64,000 nt of DNA from Zerene cesonia (Eukaryota; Arthropoda; Insecta; Lepidoptera; Pieridae). A model generated the notes under the pieces. The model worked only from the letters and a program-made list of their open reading frames with translations, had not been told where the DNA came from and made no database searches. Below, in pieces: positions 22,007 through 32,845 of the stretch. The position numbers and the translations under genes are program-made. Positions within the stretch are counted from its first letter, which is position 1. Each line of letters starts with the position of its first letter. The stretch lies in contig NC_052110.1 of NCBI RefSeq assembly GCF_012273895.1, forward strand, positions 6,572,001-6,636,000. Reading direction: 5' to 3'.

Positions 22007-22494
22007 TTGATTTTGAGCTAATCGCGATCAGACAGACAGACGCTATGAAGGACCTTGTTCTCTGTGTCTGCTTAGTTTCTGATAGCTGTATGATAGTGTA
22101 TCCAAGTCTAATGTTTTGTAACATCTACTAAAATATGACTTAGACAGTATTTTCCCAGTTATATAAACTACTCCAGACCAAATAACGCAACAATGATTAT
22201 GCAACAATAGTGACGGATGGACCACGATCTCGCCTAATTCCATAGAAGCTGTTCACTCTATCATTGTAAAATATACCCTATTATCCTCGCCGGAGAACAC
22301 AAATTCCGGAAGCATGTCAGTTTGAATGAAGGAAAGTAGAAGAAAAATATGTTCACATAGACATTACAAAGAGAGAACAATGAAGAATGCTTAAGCCATT
22401 TCTTTACACACAATATTATAAGAACACATTCACAACAGCTATCTAATATTTTGACTGGAAAAGATATCTTGAAAATTTGAAATAGTGTGAAGGG
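22007..22494. other. No recognised feature
   Basis: Starts with a short CAGACAGACAGAC run, then AT-rich DNA. Confidence 0.5.
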
Positions 22495-22702
22495 TTCACA
22501 CTAATATCATAAATGTGAAAGTTTATTTGTTTGTCTGTCAATCACGTTAAACTACTAAACGGATTTTGAAATGAAATGAAATCTGATATACAGACAGGAT
22601 ATGAGCCGACTTGGGTGATAGGATACATTTTATCCCCTTTAAATGCTCCCTTGGGATAGAACACGAATCTTGATATCCAAGCGGCGCCGGGACGAGCGAT
22701 TG
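22495..22702 (+). mobile_element. Hel-L Helitron-like element
   Basis: TCACACTAATATCATAAATG at the start, GACAGGATATGAGCCGACTTG in the middle, and GCCGGGACGAGCGATTG at the end, where CTAG is lost. Homologous to 32846-33048 and 27565-27765. Confidence 0.75.
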
Positions 22703-23263
22703 TAAATTTATAAAAAGCCGCAATATCGCTCGCTTGCTTCCCATAACCCAGCTACAAGTAAGACTAGACGAAACCAAACGCGTCGAATGTTTCTCTTACG
22801 TTTAAGTCGGTTGGACGTAAACAGTTCTGAAGGCCTATCAGGTGGAGGGAAAATCTAACGCGTGGATTATAATTGACAAGGTTTAGTGAAGTAAAAATTC
22901 TTTTGTTTATATTAACTGTATAGTCTTTGCCCGCGGGCTCGCTTGCTTAGAAGCTACAAGAGTATAGATGTGCTATTTCAGATGTAATATATTTTAGTAC
23001 GTCTTTTTATCAATATTTGTTTCGCTTTTCCGTGTTTAAGAATAACGAACGAATAAATAAAGACTTTTTATGGATTTTAAACGCGATTTTCCATTATGTC
23101 TTTTATAATAAGTTTAATTGAATTAATTTGTCATTATAATATTCTTAACAAGGAGCATATTCTTCTATATTTTTCTCACTCGTTCTTTTGCTTGATTGGA
23201 AGATATTGCTAAGTGATAAGGATTCTACGCTATTTATCTTTAATTATATATATTTATTTTACA
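22703..23263. other. Spacer with an FB arm relic
   Basis: AATAAAGACTTTTTATGG, then ATTTTAAACGCGATTTTCC, at 23055-23092 resembles one FB arm. The partner arm and core are missing. Confidence 0.5.
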
Positions 23264-23469
23264 CTAGCTGCGCCCCGCGATTTCACCCGCGTTAGTCTGT
23301 ATCCCGTAGGAATATCGGGATAAAAAGTTGCCTATGTGTTATTCCAGCTGTCCAGCTTTCTACGTATCAATTTAAATTGCTATCGGTTGAGAAGTTTTTG
23401 CGTGAAAGAGTAACAAACATACACTTACATCCAGCCTCACAAATTTTCGCATTTATAATATTAGTAGGA
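23264..23469 (-). mobile_element. Hel-A Helitron, full length
   Basis: Intact CTAG end after A and intact ATTAGTAGGA before T. About 206 bp. The middle has AATTTAAATTGCTATCGG instead of AAATTTCATTGCAATCGG. Confidence 0.9.
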
Positions 23470-24279
23470 TAGAATAAGATATTATTTGTTATGTTTAGAG
23501 CACAATTAACTGTTTGAAAAAATATCTGCATTTACTAAATTAACTCAAAGATATAGCCGTTCATTTTAGAAATGTTTGTTTATATAAATGTTTACTATTT
23601 ATTATAAACACATAATTAATAGCTAAATATTATTTGAATTTATAGTATCTCACCAAGATATAACCTTCCGCCTATAAGAATCATTTGAAAGAGCTATTAT
23701 TAATGGATTTTCATTCAGTTCCGAGTTTCACGAATTTTGTTCGTGTCGAATAAATTTTGTTCAACCTTACAAGAAATTAGAACACAATCGATGCGCTTGA
23801 TTCGATTTCTAAATTGAAATTATTGATTGCGAAAATCGCCCTTAAATGTTAGCCGTTACAGACCATAATCGGATCACTTAATTACCAATTCTTGCCACGA
23901 GAGCCGCTAACAATGTTATTGACATATTACTTGCCCTTTACCATCAATTACAAATCCTGTATAACGAGACTCGGCCTGTTTACACGCGAGCGGCGTTTCG
24001 TAATAATGCGGTTCTATCGCTGCATATGAATGATGGCGCCGTTCGTTCGGCGAAGAATAAAAGCAATGTACTTTGAAGTGGCGATTGCGCCGAATACAAA
24101 TGGTGTTAAAGGTTATCGGAATGAACAGTAGCAATCAATCATTACAAATGCAATGCGACTTAACTGTTACTTATAGGGTTAGAGAGAAATTGAATATAAC
24201 TAACTCGTGGCTCCGTGTTAAACTAAATGGCCATTGCTGTACCGCTATATTTTGTTCTGCTAGTCATCCTACTATCCTA
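23470..24279. other. Unassigned DNA with a CG-richer patch at 23890-24110
   Basis: Around 23970-24100 CG dinucleotides are unusually frequent (GGCGCCGTTCGTTCGGCG). Short frames on both strands overlap this patch but show no domain. It could be regulatory or low-copy DNA. Confidence 0.4.
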
Positions 24280-24479
24280 TCCTACTTATATTATAAATGC
24301 GAAAGTTTGTAAGGATGTGTGTGTGTTTGTTGCTCTTTCACGCTAAAACTACTGAACCGATTGCAATGATATTTGGTACGTACACAGCTGGACAACTGGA
24401 ATAACAGATAGGCAACTTTTTATCCCGATATTCCTACGGGATACGGACTTACGCGGGTAAAACCACAGGGCGCAGCTAG
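24280..24479 (+). mobile_element. Hel-A Helitron, full length
   Basis: 200 bp between A and T. Start-motif duplications precede it (ATCCTACTATCCTATCC). The hairpin is damaged (GGGTAAAACCACAGGG). Confidence 0.9.
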
Positions 24480-24834
24480 TTTGCTATATTTTTAGCAATT
24501 TTATTTCTGGGCACGCGTAGTGTGGCATGATATTCCGGTTAAGCGACGTTACGCGCGGTCATTATATGGATGAGTTACCGCTGAATGACATTTACCTAGA
24601 TTTTGGAGATTAATAGTTTCTATTAGTATTAAGTTTGGAATTATTTAAAGCGCTGACTGTTAAGATTTATTTGATTTGCATTGGGGAAGTTTGTGGGTAG
24701 ATACATAAGAGGTATATTCATTAGTATGTATGTTGAGACCATTACTAATTGATTTCATGAGCTTAAATTTAACTCGAATTATATTTCATTATATGAATCT
24801 GAAGGAATAGAAGGCTTTCGATTGCCGCAGTATG
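24480..24834. other. No recognised feature
   Basis: Spacer with a CG-bearing first 100 bases, then AT-rich. Confidence 0.45.
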
Positions 24835-24935
24835 ACCATGTGAGGCCGAGAGGTCAGGCATTACCACGGCACGACAACGCGCGGGTTCGATTCCCGCCTC
24901 ACTTTCTTTTTGATTCTTTAAATAACATTCATTTT
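24835..24935 (+). mobile_element. SINE-N (tRNA-like) copy
   Basis: GAGGCCGAGAGGTCAGGC resembles the D-arm of the 15824 copy. CGCGGGTTCGATTCCCGC is a complete T-arm with B box. The tail CTCACTTTCTTTTTGATTC parallels the other copies. Confidence 0.55.
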
Positions 24936-26726
24936 CAAAGCATTTTCAAACTCTACTTAACATGAAATAAATTTAGCTCGCAAACCAAACACAGAAGCGC
25001 CTGACAGAACTCTTATCGCTCTGTCCACAATTTTAACGGTTATAAACCGTCGACACATTGGATTTTAATCGACAGTAAAAGTCTAGCACGTCGTAAACCA
25101 TGAAGGTTTGTGCAAACAAGATAGGCGTACTTAATTCAAGCCCCCGACCCTTTGTTACCGCACTTTTATTGAAAAGTGTAGATTTCTAAAGAGGTTTTAT
25201 ATATTTCAATTTTATGTGTGGCATTATCACATGAAGGGTACATGTAAATATTGAAGGGGTCTGTATTATACGCAGTTTCGTGGTCTATTGTACGCAGATT
25301 TGAATGTTTCAATATGGAATTAAGTTTGAATTATACAAAGAAAATTGTGCATAATAATTCCAACATAAAAGACCCCTTGCAGCGGACCTTATGAAAAATC
25401 ATAGGAAAATAATTGTTTAAATAAGGATATAAGTTAGAGACGTTCAAAAATATTTGTTAATTTTTGAAATTTACTACTAACAAACGCTATAATAGATGCT
25501 ATTTACAAGCTTCCTGCTAGTTTGTGTAATTTAATATTCGTATTAACTAAAATAGGTGTAATACTGATAATTTCGCCGCCTCTACACTGCGCTACTCTGT
25601 AATCCGTTTCGCCTATCCATGTTAAAATATTCAATTACGCGGTTAAGTACTCTCACCTTGCCAAGTTCATTGACATACCGTCAAATCAACGAAACAATAT
25701 AATTATTTCGCAAATTATAACGCACCACTAATACGCCCTCGCGTCACGGTCGTCGGGAGTCATTTGAGCTAAATCGGGGAATCGTTCGAAATTCAAATGC
25801 GGCGTGTTTTAAAATGCGCGTCCGTGATTGGTTGGGATTGCAACGCTATTATTACCAGAGATGAAGTTATCAAAATTTCAAGGGAAATTGATGGTTTGTC
25901 GGCTTTCGCTTTCTGTCTGTTTACTTTATAATTTAATCGAGTGTGATTAAGCTGTATTGGGCTGATGCTTGAGGGCGTATTGTATAGGGTTGCCAGTTTT
26001 CAAACTGGTTTTTATGAGATTTAAGTCCCGGTACCATACTTAATACTAAGTATGATTTCACTCCAGGTCTTATGTCTTATTTTCTGAGATTACGGAGAAC
26101 ACGTAGTTAATGATTGCGATATAATTTTTTAACGGGGTTTAAATCAATTTTTCAAAACCTTTTTACAAAATACATTGGGATGGGACAATACTGTTAAAAA
26201 ATGTTACATAATTCTTATATACATATTTATTTATTTTATTTATTTATTAAAAAATAAATAAATAAAAATCATAATTGAATACCCACTCACAGAAAATATA
26301 TTATAACCTAACTTCTATTTTCCTCTCAAATTACTCTTAAACGAAATGTCTGATACGTGGCAGCCCTATCCACACCTGTTATTATAATCATTACAACGTT
26401 TTTTCAAAATTAGCATAATTAGGGAATTAATATTGAATGTTCAAACCGTTACTTATATATAGTCATAATGCAGTATTAGCGAGTTAAATACTCACTATAA
26501 CATGGCATTGGCTACTTAAAATTCGTAAATTTTGTTACGAAATATGCAAATGGCGGGCCACACTCGAAGAGGCGACTGTCGTTTTACCCGACGGCGCAAG
26601 GTTTGTTTCTTATTTGGCGCGAATTATGATCTAAATCAGTCATATAGCGTAGATTTAGAGGCGTATAGATTTACTTTATTTACCTATTACTTTATTTACC
26701 TAATTGAGAACGATTTATGATTAGGT
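24936..26726. other. Repeat-poor stretch with a CG-richer region at 25560-25850
   Basis: No Helitron is recognised over about 1.8 kb. CG dinucleotides cluster near 25620-25850, with an inverted CCAAT box (GTGATTGGTTGG) near 25828-25839. An A/T palindrome of TTTA/TAAA units lies at 26226-26275. A 62-codon plus frame at 26532-26720 is unsupported. Confidence 0.45.
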
Positions 26727-26969
26727 AAAATAACTATTTACAGACCGCCTCCTTGGTACAGTGGTTAACGCGTGAGCGTAGAACCGAGGGGTCCTGGGTT
26801 CGATTCCCGGTGGGGACGCACAAAAAAAATGTCTCGGCCTGGCAGGACACAGAAGGCTGATCACCTACTTGTTCCTAAAGAAAATCGATCAGTGAAACGG
26901 ATGTACATCATCTGCCCCATACCCCACTAGGGGACACGGGACTTCACTTTTTTTTAAAATAACTATTTA
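26726..26969 (+). mobile_element. SINE-F, full length with perfect 15-bp target-site duplication
   Basis: The body 26741-26954 is flanked by TAAAATAACTATTTA at 26726-26740 and 26955-26969. The A-box-like TGGTACAGTGG (26754-26764) and B box GGTTCGATTCC (26797-26807) mark a tRNA-derived Pol III promoter. The body continues through CTGATCACCTACTTGTTCC to GGGACACGGGACTTCAC and a T-run that could act as a Pol III stop. The perfect duplication suggests a relatively recent insertion. Confidence 0.93.
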
Positions 26970-27072
26970 TAAAAGGACTAAACTGCGTTCAAATTGTCAG
27001 GTCATACCAAATTTAAATGTGTGGTTCACGCAGGAGGCTTTTATAAGCCTGTAGTTATGATATAACGAACAC

Positions 27073-27125
27073 AACAAATACAGTCGAATTGAGAACCTTT
27101 TTTTTTGAAGTCGGTTTAAAATGGC
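27073..27125 (+). repeat. SDR-I short dispersed repeat
   Basis: AATACAGTCGAATTGAGAACC, a T-run, then GAAGTCGGTTTAAAATGG. The same pair of motifs appears at 37488-37563, 42358-42415, 50128-50168, 52265-52330, 59392-59445 and 63636-63680. Origin unknown; perhaps the end of a larger element. Confidence 0.6.
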
Positions 27126-27240
27126 GGCTATTGACGCAAAGTTATAAACGAATCTGGATAACAAACACAAAGAGTTGCCAATCTTGCCAATCGGTTGAAA
27201 ATGAACTGGGTTATGGAGTTAAAAGGTTTATAAAAATGTT

Positions 27241-27290
27241 TATAAAATTGAGAACCTTCTCATATTATAAAATTGAGAACCTTCTCACAT
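27241..27290. repeat. 25-bp tandem duplication
   Basis: TATAAAATTGAGAACCTTCT plus five bases occurs twice in a row with one difference. It contains the GAGAACC motif of SDR-I. Confidence 0.85.
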
Positions 27291-27564
27291 TTTGGGATGG
27301 TTAAAAATAATAAAGAATCATTATATTATATTCACTATGTGACTTTTCTTTTAAGATATATGTATAACCTTACCTTAAGATATCTCTCACGTCCCATAAA
27401 TACAGATTTCTCTAATAATTTCCAAAACAGAAATGCTCACATCCATCTCATAATAGGAAATTATCTCGAATCACGTACGTACAGAGTAATTGTTGACCTA
27501 AAGAGAAAGTACTGGGTTCAAATCTCGTTTAGAATATGCAAGGTATATCAAGATTTATGTGCTA
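27291..27564. other. No recognised feature; chance 118-codon frame
   Basis: The longest gap-free frame in the window (27273-27629, plus) runs through here and into a Hel-L copy on the opposite strand. That makes it a chance frame. Confidence 0.55.
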
Positions 27565-27765
27565 CTAGACGCTCGTCCCGGCTCCGCCCGGATAATAAGA
27601 TACCTGTTTTAAACCAAAGGAGCGTTTAATCGCCATAAAAAGTATCTTATCACCCAAGGCAGCTTATACCCTGTGTGTATACCAAATTTCATCAAAATCC
27701 GTTCAGTAGTTTCAGCGCGATTGACGGACAAACAAACAAAGAAAACATTTATTGTATTAGTGTGA
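27565..27765 (-). mobile_element. Hel-L Helitron-like element, full length
   Basis: The minus-strand 3' end is CTAG with GCTCGTCCCGGC and hairpin CCGGC-TCC-GCCCGG. The middle contains ACCAAATTTCATCAAAATCC. The 5' end is TATTAGTGTGA. About 201 bp. Confidence 0.8.
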
Positions 27766-27886
27766 AGTGTGATAAGGTGTATATCCTCAGTGTAGTCAAT
27801 AGGTCATTCTGCATTCTGCTACGTGCTTTTATGATATCGGGCACAAGGGACGCAGAGGGAGCAAATAAATAGTCCAGTCTGGTCAG

Positions 27887-27903
27887 CCCCCCCCCCCCTC
27901 CCC
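27887..27903. repeat. Poly-C tract
   Basis: Twelve C, one T and four C in an AT-rich setting. Possible G-rich structure on the minus strand; also a common site of sequencing error. Confidence 0.85.
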
Positions 27904-27975
27904 AGGAGTCTACGCTGTGCACAAGTGGAACCGCTCTATTTATTGTCATGCACATCCATATCACGTGTTAACTGC

Positions 27976-28227
27976 AGTGGTGGTAGGACCTGGGACTTAA
28001 AGCGAAAGTTCGGGGGTTCGAGACCGGACGAGTCTGCAAGAAGCAGTGATTTTTCAATTTATCTGCATATTATCCACATCACCACTGCTCGAAACGGTGA
28101 AAACATATTAAGAAACCGGCATGTCGAAGAATCGAAAAGTTCGTCGACATGTGACATCTGACGACTCGCATTTGGCCAGCGTGCGGGGTAGCCTAAACCG
28201 TTATAGGAAGATTGTGTTCCAGCTGTG
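27976..28227 (+). mobile_element. SINE-G, near full length with tRNA-like head
   Basis: The head contains TGGTGGTAGGACCTGGGAC and a B-box-like GGGTTCGAGACC. It then runs TTTTTCAATTTATCTGCATAT, CTCGAAACGGTGAAAAC, ATGTGACATCTG and GTGTTCCAGCTGTG. The usual GATG tail is replaced by a TA microsatellite. Confidence 0.8.
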
Positions 28228-28252
28228 TATATATATATATATATATATACAT
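28228..28252. repeat. (TA)n microsatellite
   Basis: Lies between the SINE-G end and a Hel-A copy. It may derive from the SINE tail. Confidence 0.85.
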
Positions 28253-28253
28253 A

Positions 28254-28450
28254 CTAAATGCGCCCCGCGGTTTCACCCGCGTAAGTCCGTATCCCGTAGG
28301 AATATCGCGATAAAACGTTGCCTATATGTTATTCCAGTTGTCCAGCTATCTACGTACAAAATTCATTGCAATCGGAGGAGTAGTTTTTCCTTGAAAGAGC
28401 AACAAACACACACATCCTTACAAACTTTCGCATTTATGATATTAATAGGA
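28254..28450 (-). mobile_element. Hel-A Helitron, full length
   Basis: The terminus is CTAA (TTAG on the element strand). The 5' end is AATAGGA before T. It abuts the TA run at the SINE-G tail. Confidence 0.88.
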
Positions 28451-28811
28451 TCCTAAAATCTCCGTCGTTAACCAGCACACAACTAGTTAAATAACAGAAT
28501 ACTTGAACGCTCATAGACATACGGTTAATATCCTTATCTAAAATAACTGTAACGAATACGATAGGATTCTTGAGGATTGGGAGCTGTAACATAAACATTG
28601 TTGAGGTGATTTCAATTTCTGTGATGCGGTTGCTTGATTAGTGTGGATATGACTTTAAATATTAAAGATTTAATAATTTTAGTAAGCAAACTTTTGTAAC
28701 GTTTGTTATGTATTCGAGTTATATAAATATATATAATTTGATTTGTATATATTTATAAATAAATTATGCATTTACAGGATGTTTTTTAACTTCATACACT
28801 TATATAATCTA
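28451..28811. other. No recognised feature
   Basis: AT-rich spacer. Confidence 0.5.
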
Positions 28812-28993
28812 CTAGCTGCACGCCCCGACTCCGCCCGGGTTGGCATTTATCATAATTAAAATTATTTAAACTATCCTATCTCTCAAGTTGGATCGAATTG
28901 CACGTGGTGTGCGAATTTTATTACAATCGGTTAAGTGGTTTAGGAGTCCATTAAGGACAAACATTGTGACACGAGAATTATATATATTAAGAT
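28812..28993 (-). mobile_element. Hel-E Helitron-like element
   Basis: ACTAGCTGCACGCCCCGAC-TCCGCCCGGG at the 3' end. The middle includes TACAATCGGTTAAGTGG and CATTAAGGACAAAC. The 5' end is GAGAATTATATATATTAAGA. It forms an inverted pair with 29801-29963. Confidence 0.78.
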
Positions 28994-29768
28994 ATGAATT
29001 CACAATAAGTAAATTGCGGTTTATATGCAGAATTGATTTTATATCTCTGCTACTTTCCACCCAAATCAATGTTGTAGTATTGAATAGAAATATAATATCG
29101 TTATATACTGTAGTTTTCGTGACCTTTTAACATTCCGTAGAAAATAATTTGATAATTAATTATACATGTATACATTTTGTCATGACTTCACTATTTGAAC
29201 AATTTTACAATAACAAATTAAAATTTCAAATTGTTTGAATTTAGAACACAATTTAAAATATATTGAACTTTCTGCACGTGTTCAAGGATTGGATCCGATC
29301 CACTCAATTCTTTCGTTCCCATGGTACACTAAATCAAACAGACGAAAATATTTATTAGTTCAATATTTGGGTGGGTTGAATTATGCTGTTAATGTCCTAT
29401 AAACATTGTTATTTACCGACCACCAACATGGCCTACTAGATTATAGATTTTTTTTTTTTAATTTTTCTTTTTAGTAAAGAGGTTTTATATTATGTTTACG
29501 AAACGTCAATACATGGTTTAAAAGATTTCTATCAAGTTATGCTTTAATATTGCTATTTATTATGTATTTTTGACAGTTTTATGAGTGATATTGTATTGAT
29601 CTTAAAGTAAAGGAAAACAGAAGATGGCTCAGGATAAATTCGTGATATATAAGCGGGCAATGGACATTTACGTATTTATATAGCAATAATTGTGTATAGC
29701 ATGATAATTATATCTTTTACATAAGTAAATCGTATACTTTCTCATCTCTATAATATCGGTATCGGTAT
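28994..29768. other. No recognised feature
   Basis: AT-rich DNA between the two inverted Hel-E copies, with a T-run at 29451-29460. Confidence 0.5.
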
Positions 29769-29805
29769 AATACTCTTGTGTGTGAAATCAAACACAAGAA
29801 AATAC
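29769..29805. mobile_element. FB element tail relic
   Basis: ATAATACTCTTGTGTGTG, then AAATCAAACACAAGAAAATAC, matches the tail of both FB copies. The arms are absent. It abuts the Hel-E copy. Confidence 0.6.
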
Positions 29806-29963
29806 GTGTCACATTGTTTGTCCGCGATGGACTCCTAAATTACTCAACCGATTTTAATCAAATTCGCACACCAGGTGCTGTTTGATCCAACTTAAAAGAT
29901 AAGATAGTTCATATCATTTCAATTACGATATTGATCCCGCGCGGAGCCGGGGCGTGCAGCTAG
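29801..29963 (+). mobile_element. Hel-E Helitron-like element, 5' end lost
   Basis: CGTGTCACATTGTTTGTCCG, GATGGACTCCTAAATTACTC and the 3' end GCGCGGAGCCGGGGCGTGCAG-CTAG before T. It lacks the TCTTAATATATA start and is fused to the FB tail. Confidence 0.78.
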
Positions 29964-29992
29964 TAAAATAATAAATTTAGTTTTTGGTGTTA

Positions 29993-30190
29993 TCCTACTA
30001 ATATTATAAATGCGAAAGTTTGTAACGATGTGTGTGTTTGTTGCTCTTTCACGCAAAAACTACTCAACCGATTGCTATGAAATTTGGTACGTAGACAGCT
30101 GGACAACTGGAATAACATATAGGCAACTTTTTATCCCGATATTCCTACGGGATACGGACTTACGCGGGTGAAACCGCGGGACGCAGCTAG
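29993..30190 (+). mobile_element. Hel-A Helitron, full length
   Basis: 198 bp between A and T. Hairpin intact. The terminal block reads GGGACGCAG-CTAG. Confidence 0.92.
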
Positions 30191-31376
30191 TATTATTATA
30201 ATTAGGATTATTAAGCCCACTGGTATGCTTGTGTTTGAAATGTGAATATGTTATGTATGTATAGCACACGATTAAATGCCGCGCACCGTTCACACAAGCT
30301 TAATGATGCGGTTTCTTTGGCGATAACGATTGTGATAATGACGTTAGCTTGTGTGGATACACCTTTATTCACTTATATATCTTTGAAAGAAAAGAAAGAA
30401 AGAAAATGCATTTAATCACAAATACATTTTAGCTTACAACTAATACATTTTAAGAACAATAAAAAACAAATTACATTGGATATATTCTAATATTTGGATA
30501 GTATTTGTGATAAGGTGGACTATTCAGCATTTGCCTCTCCGTATTAGTGGAGATATTACTAACGGATTCAATCAGTCCGATTTAAAAGTTAGTATGTTAG
30601 TATGTACGCGTCTTAGAAATAATGTGGATAGGTTAATGCCAAAACGCGGTATTGCTCATCCATTACAGATACTGTTAGAAATTAATCAAGTAAATTCGAT
30701 TTAAATGTGAACTATTAATAAAATTGGAATATCAAGCCCTTGTTTAGAATGTAAAAAAAACTATCAAAAAACATATAATCTATGTAAAGGATATAGATTT
30801 GTCTCTTTCTGTAGTGTGTGGTTCATTTTTTTCTAAGTTACTGTCCGTGCTAAAACTTAATAGTAAGATGGTATATTTATTCAGTGGTGTATAGATTTAA
30901 GCAACTTTGTAATTAAATACGATTCTAATGCACTCGTGTTACGGTTTATAATCTCTTGCAGCAGAAACCACTGTCTATTCAGTTTAAAGTAAACGAATTA
31001 GCTCTCTATCCCGAACAAATCCCCACCAAACAAATGCTCGAAGCCCACCATAAATCAAGAGGATACAGGTCAAGGTGCTTTAGCGTCTTATCCACACAAA
31101 ACTAACGTGTTACGAAATCTGTTTGGCGAAGCATCCAAATGCTTTACTGCCGAGGTTTCAACAGTTGATAAGGCGGTGGACATCATGTGATAAGTTGAGA
31201 TATGAAACTTTGAAAACAACCGACCATTAAGTTTTGCATTTTGAAATAAGTTAGCTTTGTTATGTAATTTTTTTTTAATATAATTAACAGGAAATGCTTT
31301 AAGAGAATCATGGTCTGGATATTCAATTAACTCATAATAATTGAACTTAAATAATCTCAATACATAAAACGTAAAG
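30191..31376. other. No recognised gene; GAAA microsatellite at 30384-30407
   Basis: The 65-codon plus frame at 30507-30704 and the 90-codon minus frame at 31088-31360 show no recognisable domain. Otherwise AT-rich. Confidence 0.45.
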
Positions 31377-31550
31377 ATGAATGGCTGATCAACGCAGTAT
31401 GCACCGCCGAAACTACTGGACTGATAGGGCTGAAATTTGGTATGTAGGCATCCGCTAAGAAAGGATTTTATTAAATCTACCCTCCAGGGGATAAAATAAG
31501 GGATGAAATTTTCAAATCTATTTTAACGACGCGGGCGGTGCGAAGTTTTA
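31377..31550 (+). mobile_element. Helitron-like remnant
   Basis: GCCGAAACTACTGGACTGAT, GGCTGAAATTTGGTATGTAGG and ACGACGCGGGCGGTGCGAAG follow the usual order, but the CTAG end is lost. Confidence 0.55.
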
Positions 31551-31691
31551 AAATGATAAGAAATACGCGTATACAATCTATTATCATTATTAAATATATT
31601 AATTTCAAAATTCCTTCGTTATGATGACATCACCAAAAATATTGATATTGTAAAATAATTAATGTAGCAAAGACTTCTTACTTCCCTATCG

Positions 31692-31790
31692 ATCCTTATT
31701 ATAAATGCGAAAATGTGTTCGTTTGTTTGTCTCACTTTCGCGACAAAACTGATCAATTTCAAATGATTCGTCTGAGATACTTAGATGGCT
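31692..31790 (+). mobile_element. Helitron-like 5' fragment
   Basis: ATTATAAATGCGAAAATGTG, then TTCGTTTGTTTGTC and CACTTTCGCGACAAAACTG. No 3' end is seen. Confidence 0.5.
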
Positions 31791-32085
31791 AGAGGTTACG
31801 ATACTATTTACTGTAATGAATCACTTTATTTACAATTTCTCTTGAGCACTAAGTTGAAGCCGCAGCAACCTGCAGTGTATTTATTTCAAGCTGTCCTTTA
31901 CACGACATGCCAACAAGAATTAGTATTTCCGAAGTTGTATGACCACTTTTGATTTTTCGTATTGTTCAGAAACCGGTTTTTATTTCTTGAATATTTCGTT
32001 GTTATTCGTATTTGCTTCTATACCATTTAATGAATAATGCGACGATAGTGCAGCGTGATATATTGATCACTTGAATCATTATCCT

Positions 32086-32285
32086 TCCTACTAATATTAT
32101 AAATGCGAAAGATTGTAAGGATGTGTGTGTGTGTTTGTTGATCTTTCACGCAATAACTGCAATCGATTGCAGTGAAATTTAGTACGTAGACAGCTGGACA
32201 ACTGGAATAACATATAGGGAACTTTTTATCCCGATATTCCTACGGAATACGAACTTACGAGGGTGAAACCGCGGGGCGCAGCTAG
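32086..32285 (+). mobile_element. Hel-A Helitron, first unit of a head-to-tail pair
   Basis: 200 bp from TCCTACTAATATTATAAATG to GGGCGCAG-CTAG. The next copy begins at the very next base. Confidence 0.92.
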
Positions 32286-32494
32286 TCCTACAATTAATAA
32301 TATTATAAATGCGAAAGTTTCTAAGGATGTGTGTGTGTGTGTTTGTTGCTCTTTATCAAAAAACTACTTAACCGATTGCAATGAAATTTGGTACGCAGAC
32401 AGCTGGACAACTGGAATAACATATAGGCAACTTTTTATCCCGATATTCCTACGGGATACGAACTTACGGGGGTGAAACCGCGGGGCGCAGCTAG
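32286..32494 (+). mobile_element. Hel-A Helitron, second unit of a head-to-tail pair
   Basis: Starts TCCTACAATTAATAATATTA directly after the CTAG of the first unit and ends GGGCGCAG-CTAG before T. It shares ACGAACTTACG(A/G)GGG near the 3' end with the first unit, where most copies read ACGGACTTACGCGGG. This suggests common origin. Confidence 0.92.
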
Positions 32495-32845
32495 TATGTA
32501 ATACATATCAATGTAATACACATGTAATACATATCAATAACAAACATACAATTATCATGAAATTGAGGGAAAAACTTTCATAATTATGTTCCCAAATACA
32601 AGATGAATCTCTCTATTCGACGATACCTTCTTTTGTATGATACTCGATAACTCCCATTTTCAACCGATTGGCGCGATTTTTTATTGGGTTTGATAGTAAA
32701 TTGTCGTCATTTAGTTTCATTTTAGAATGTGGAGAGGTGAACATTCAAAGAATAGAAATTATATGAAATTGTACTGCCCCTATCAAAGGCGCAGGTGACT
32801 TTTTAGTGGAAGATAATAATATAACCATACAGTTTGTCGGGCAAA
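32495..32845. other. No recognised feature
   Basis: Spacer with a short near-repeat of ATGTAATACATATCAAT at 32499-32540. Confidence 0.5.

Noticed and set aside
26797..26807. tRNA gene at the SINE-F B box
   Set aside because: The head does not close into a cloverleaf with an acceptor stem and is followed by a repeated SINE body.
27273..27629. 118-codon plus frame
   Set aside because: Runs into the antisense strand of a Hel-L element and has no family resemblance.
28121..28456. 111-codon plus frame
   Set aside because: Translates SINE-G, a TA microsatellite and a Hel-A in series. Not a gene.
32086..32494. CRISPR-like array of direct repeats
   Set aside because: Two 200-bp Helitron units without spacers in a eukaryotic genome. 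Not a CRISPR pattern.
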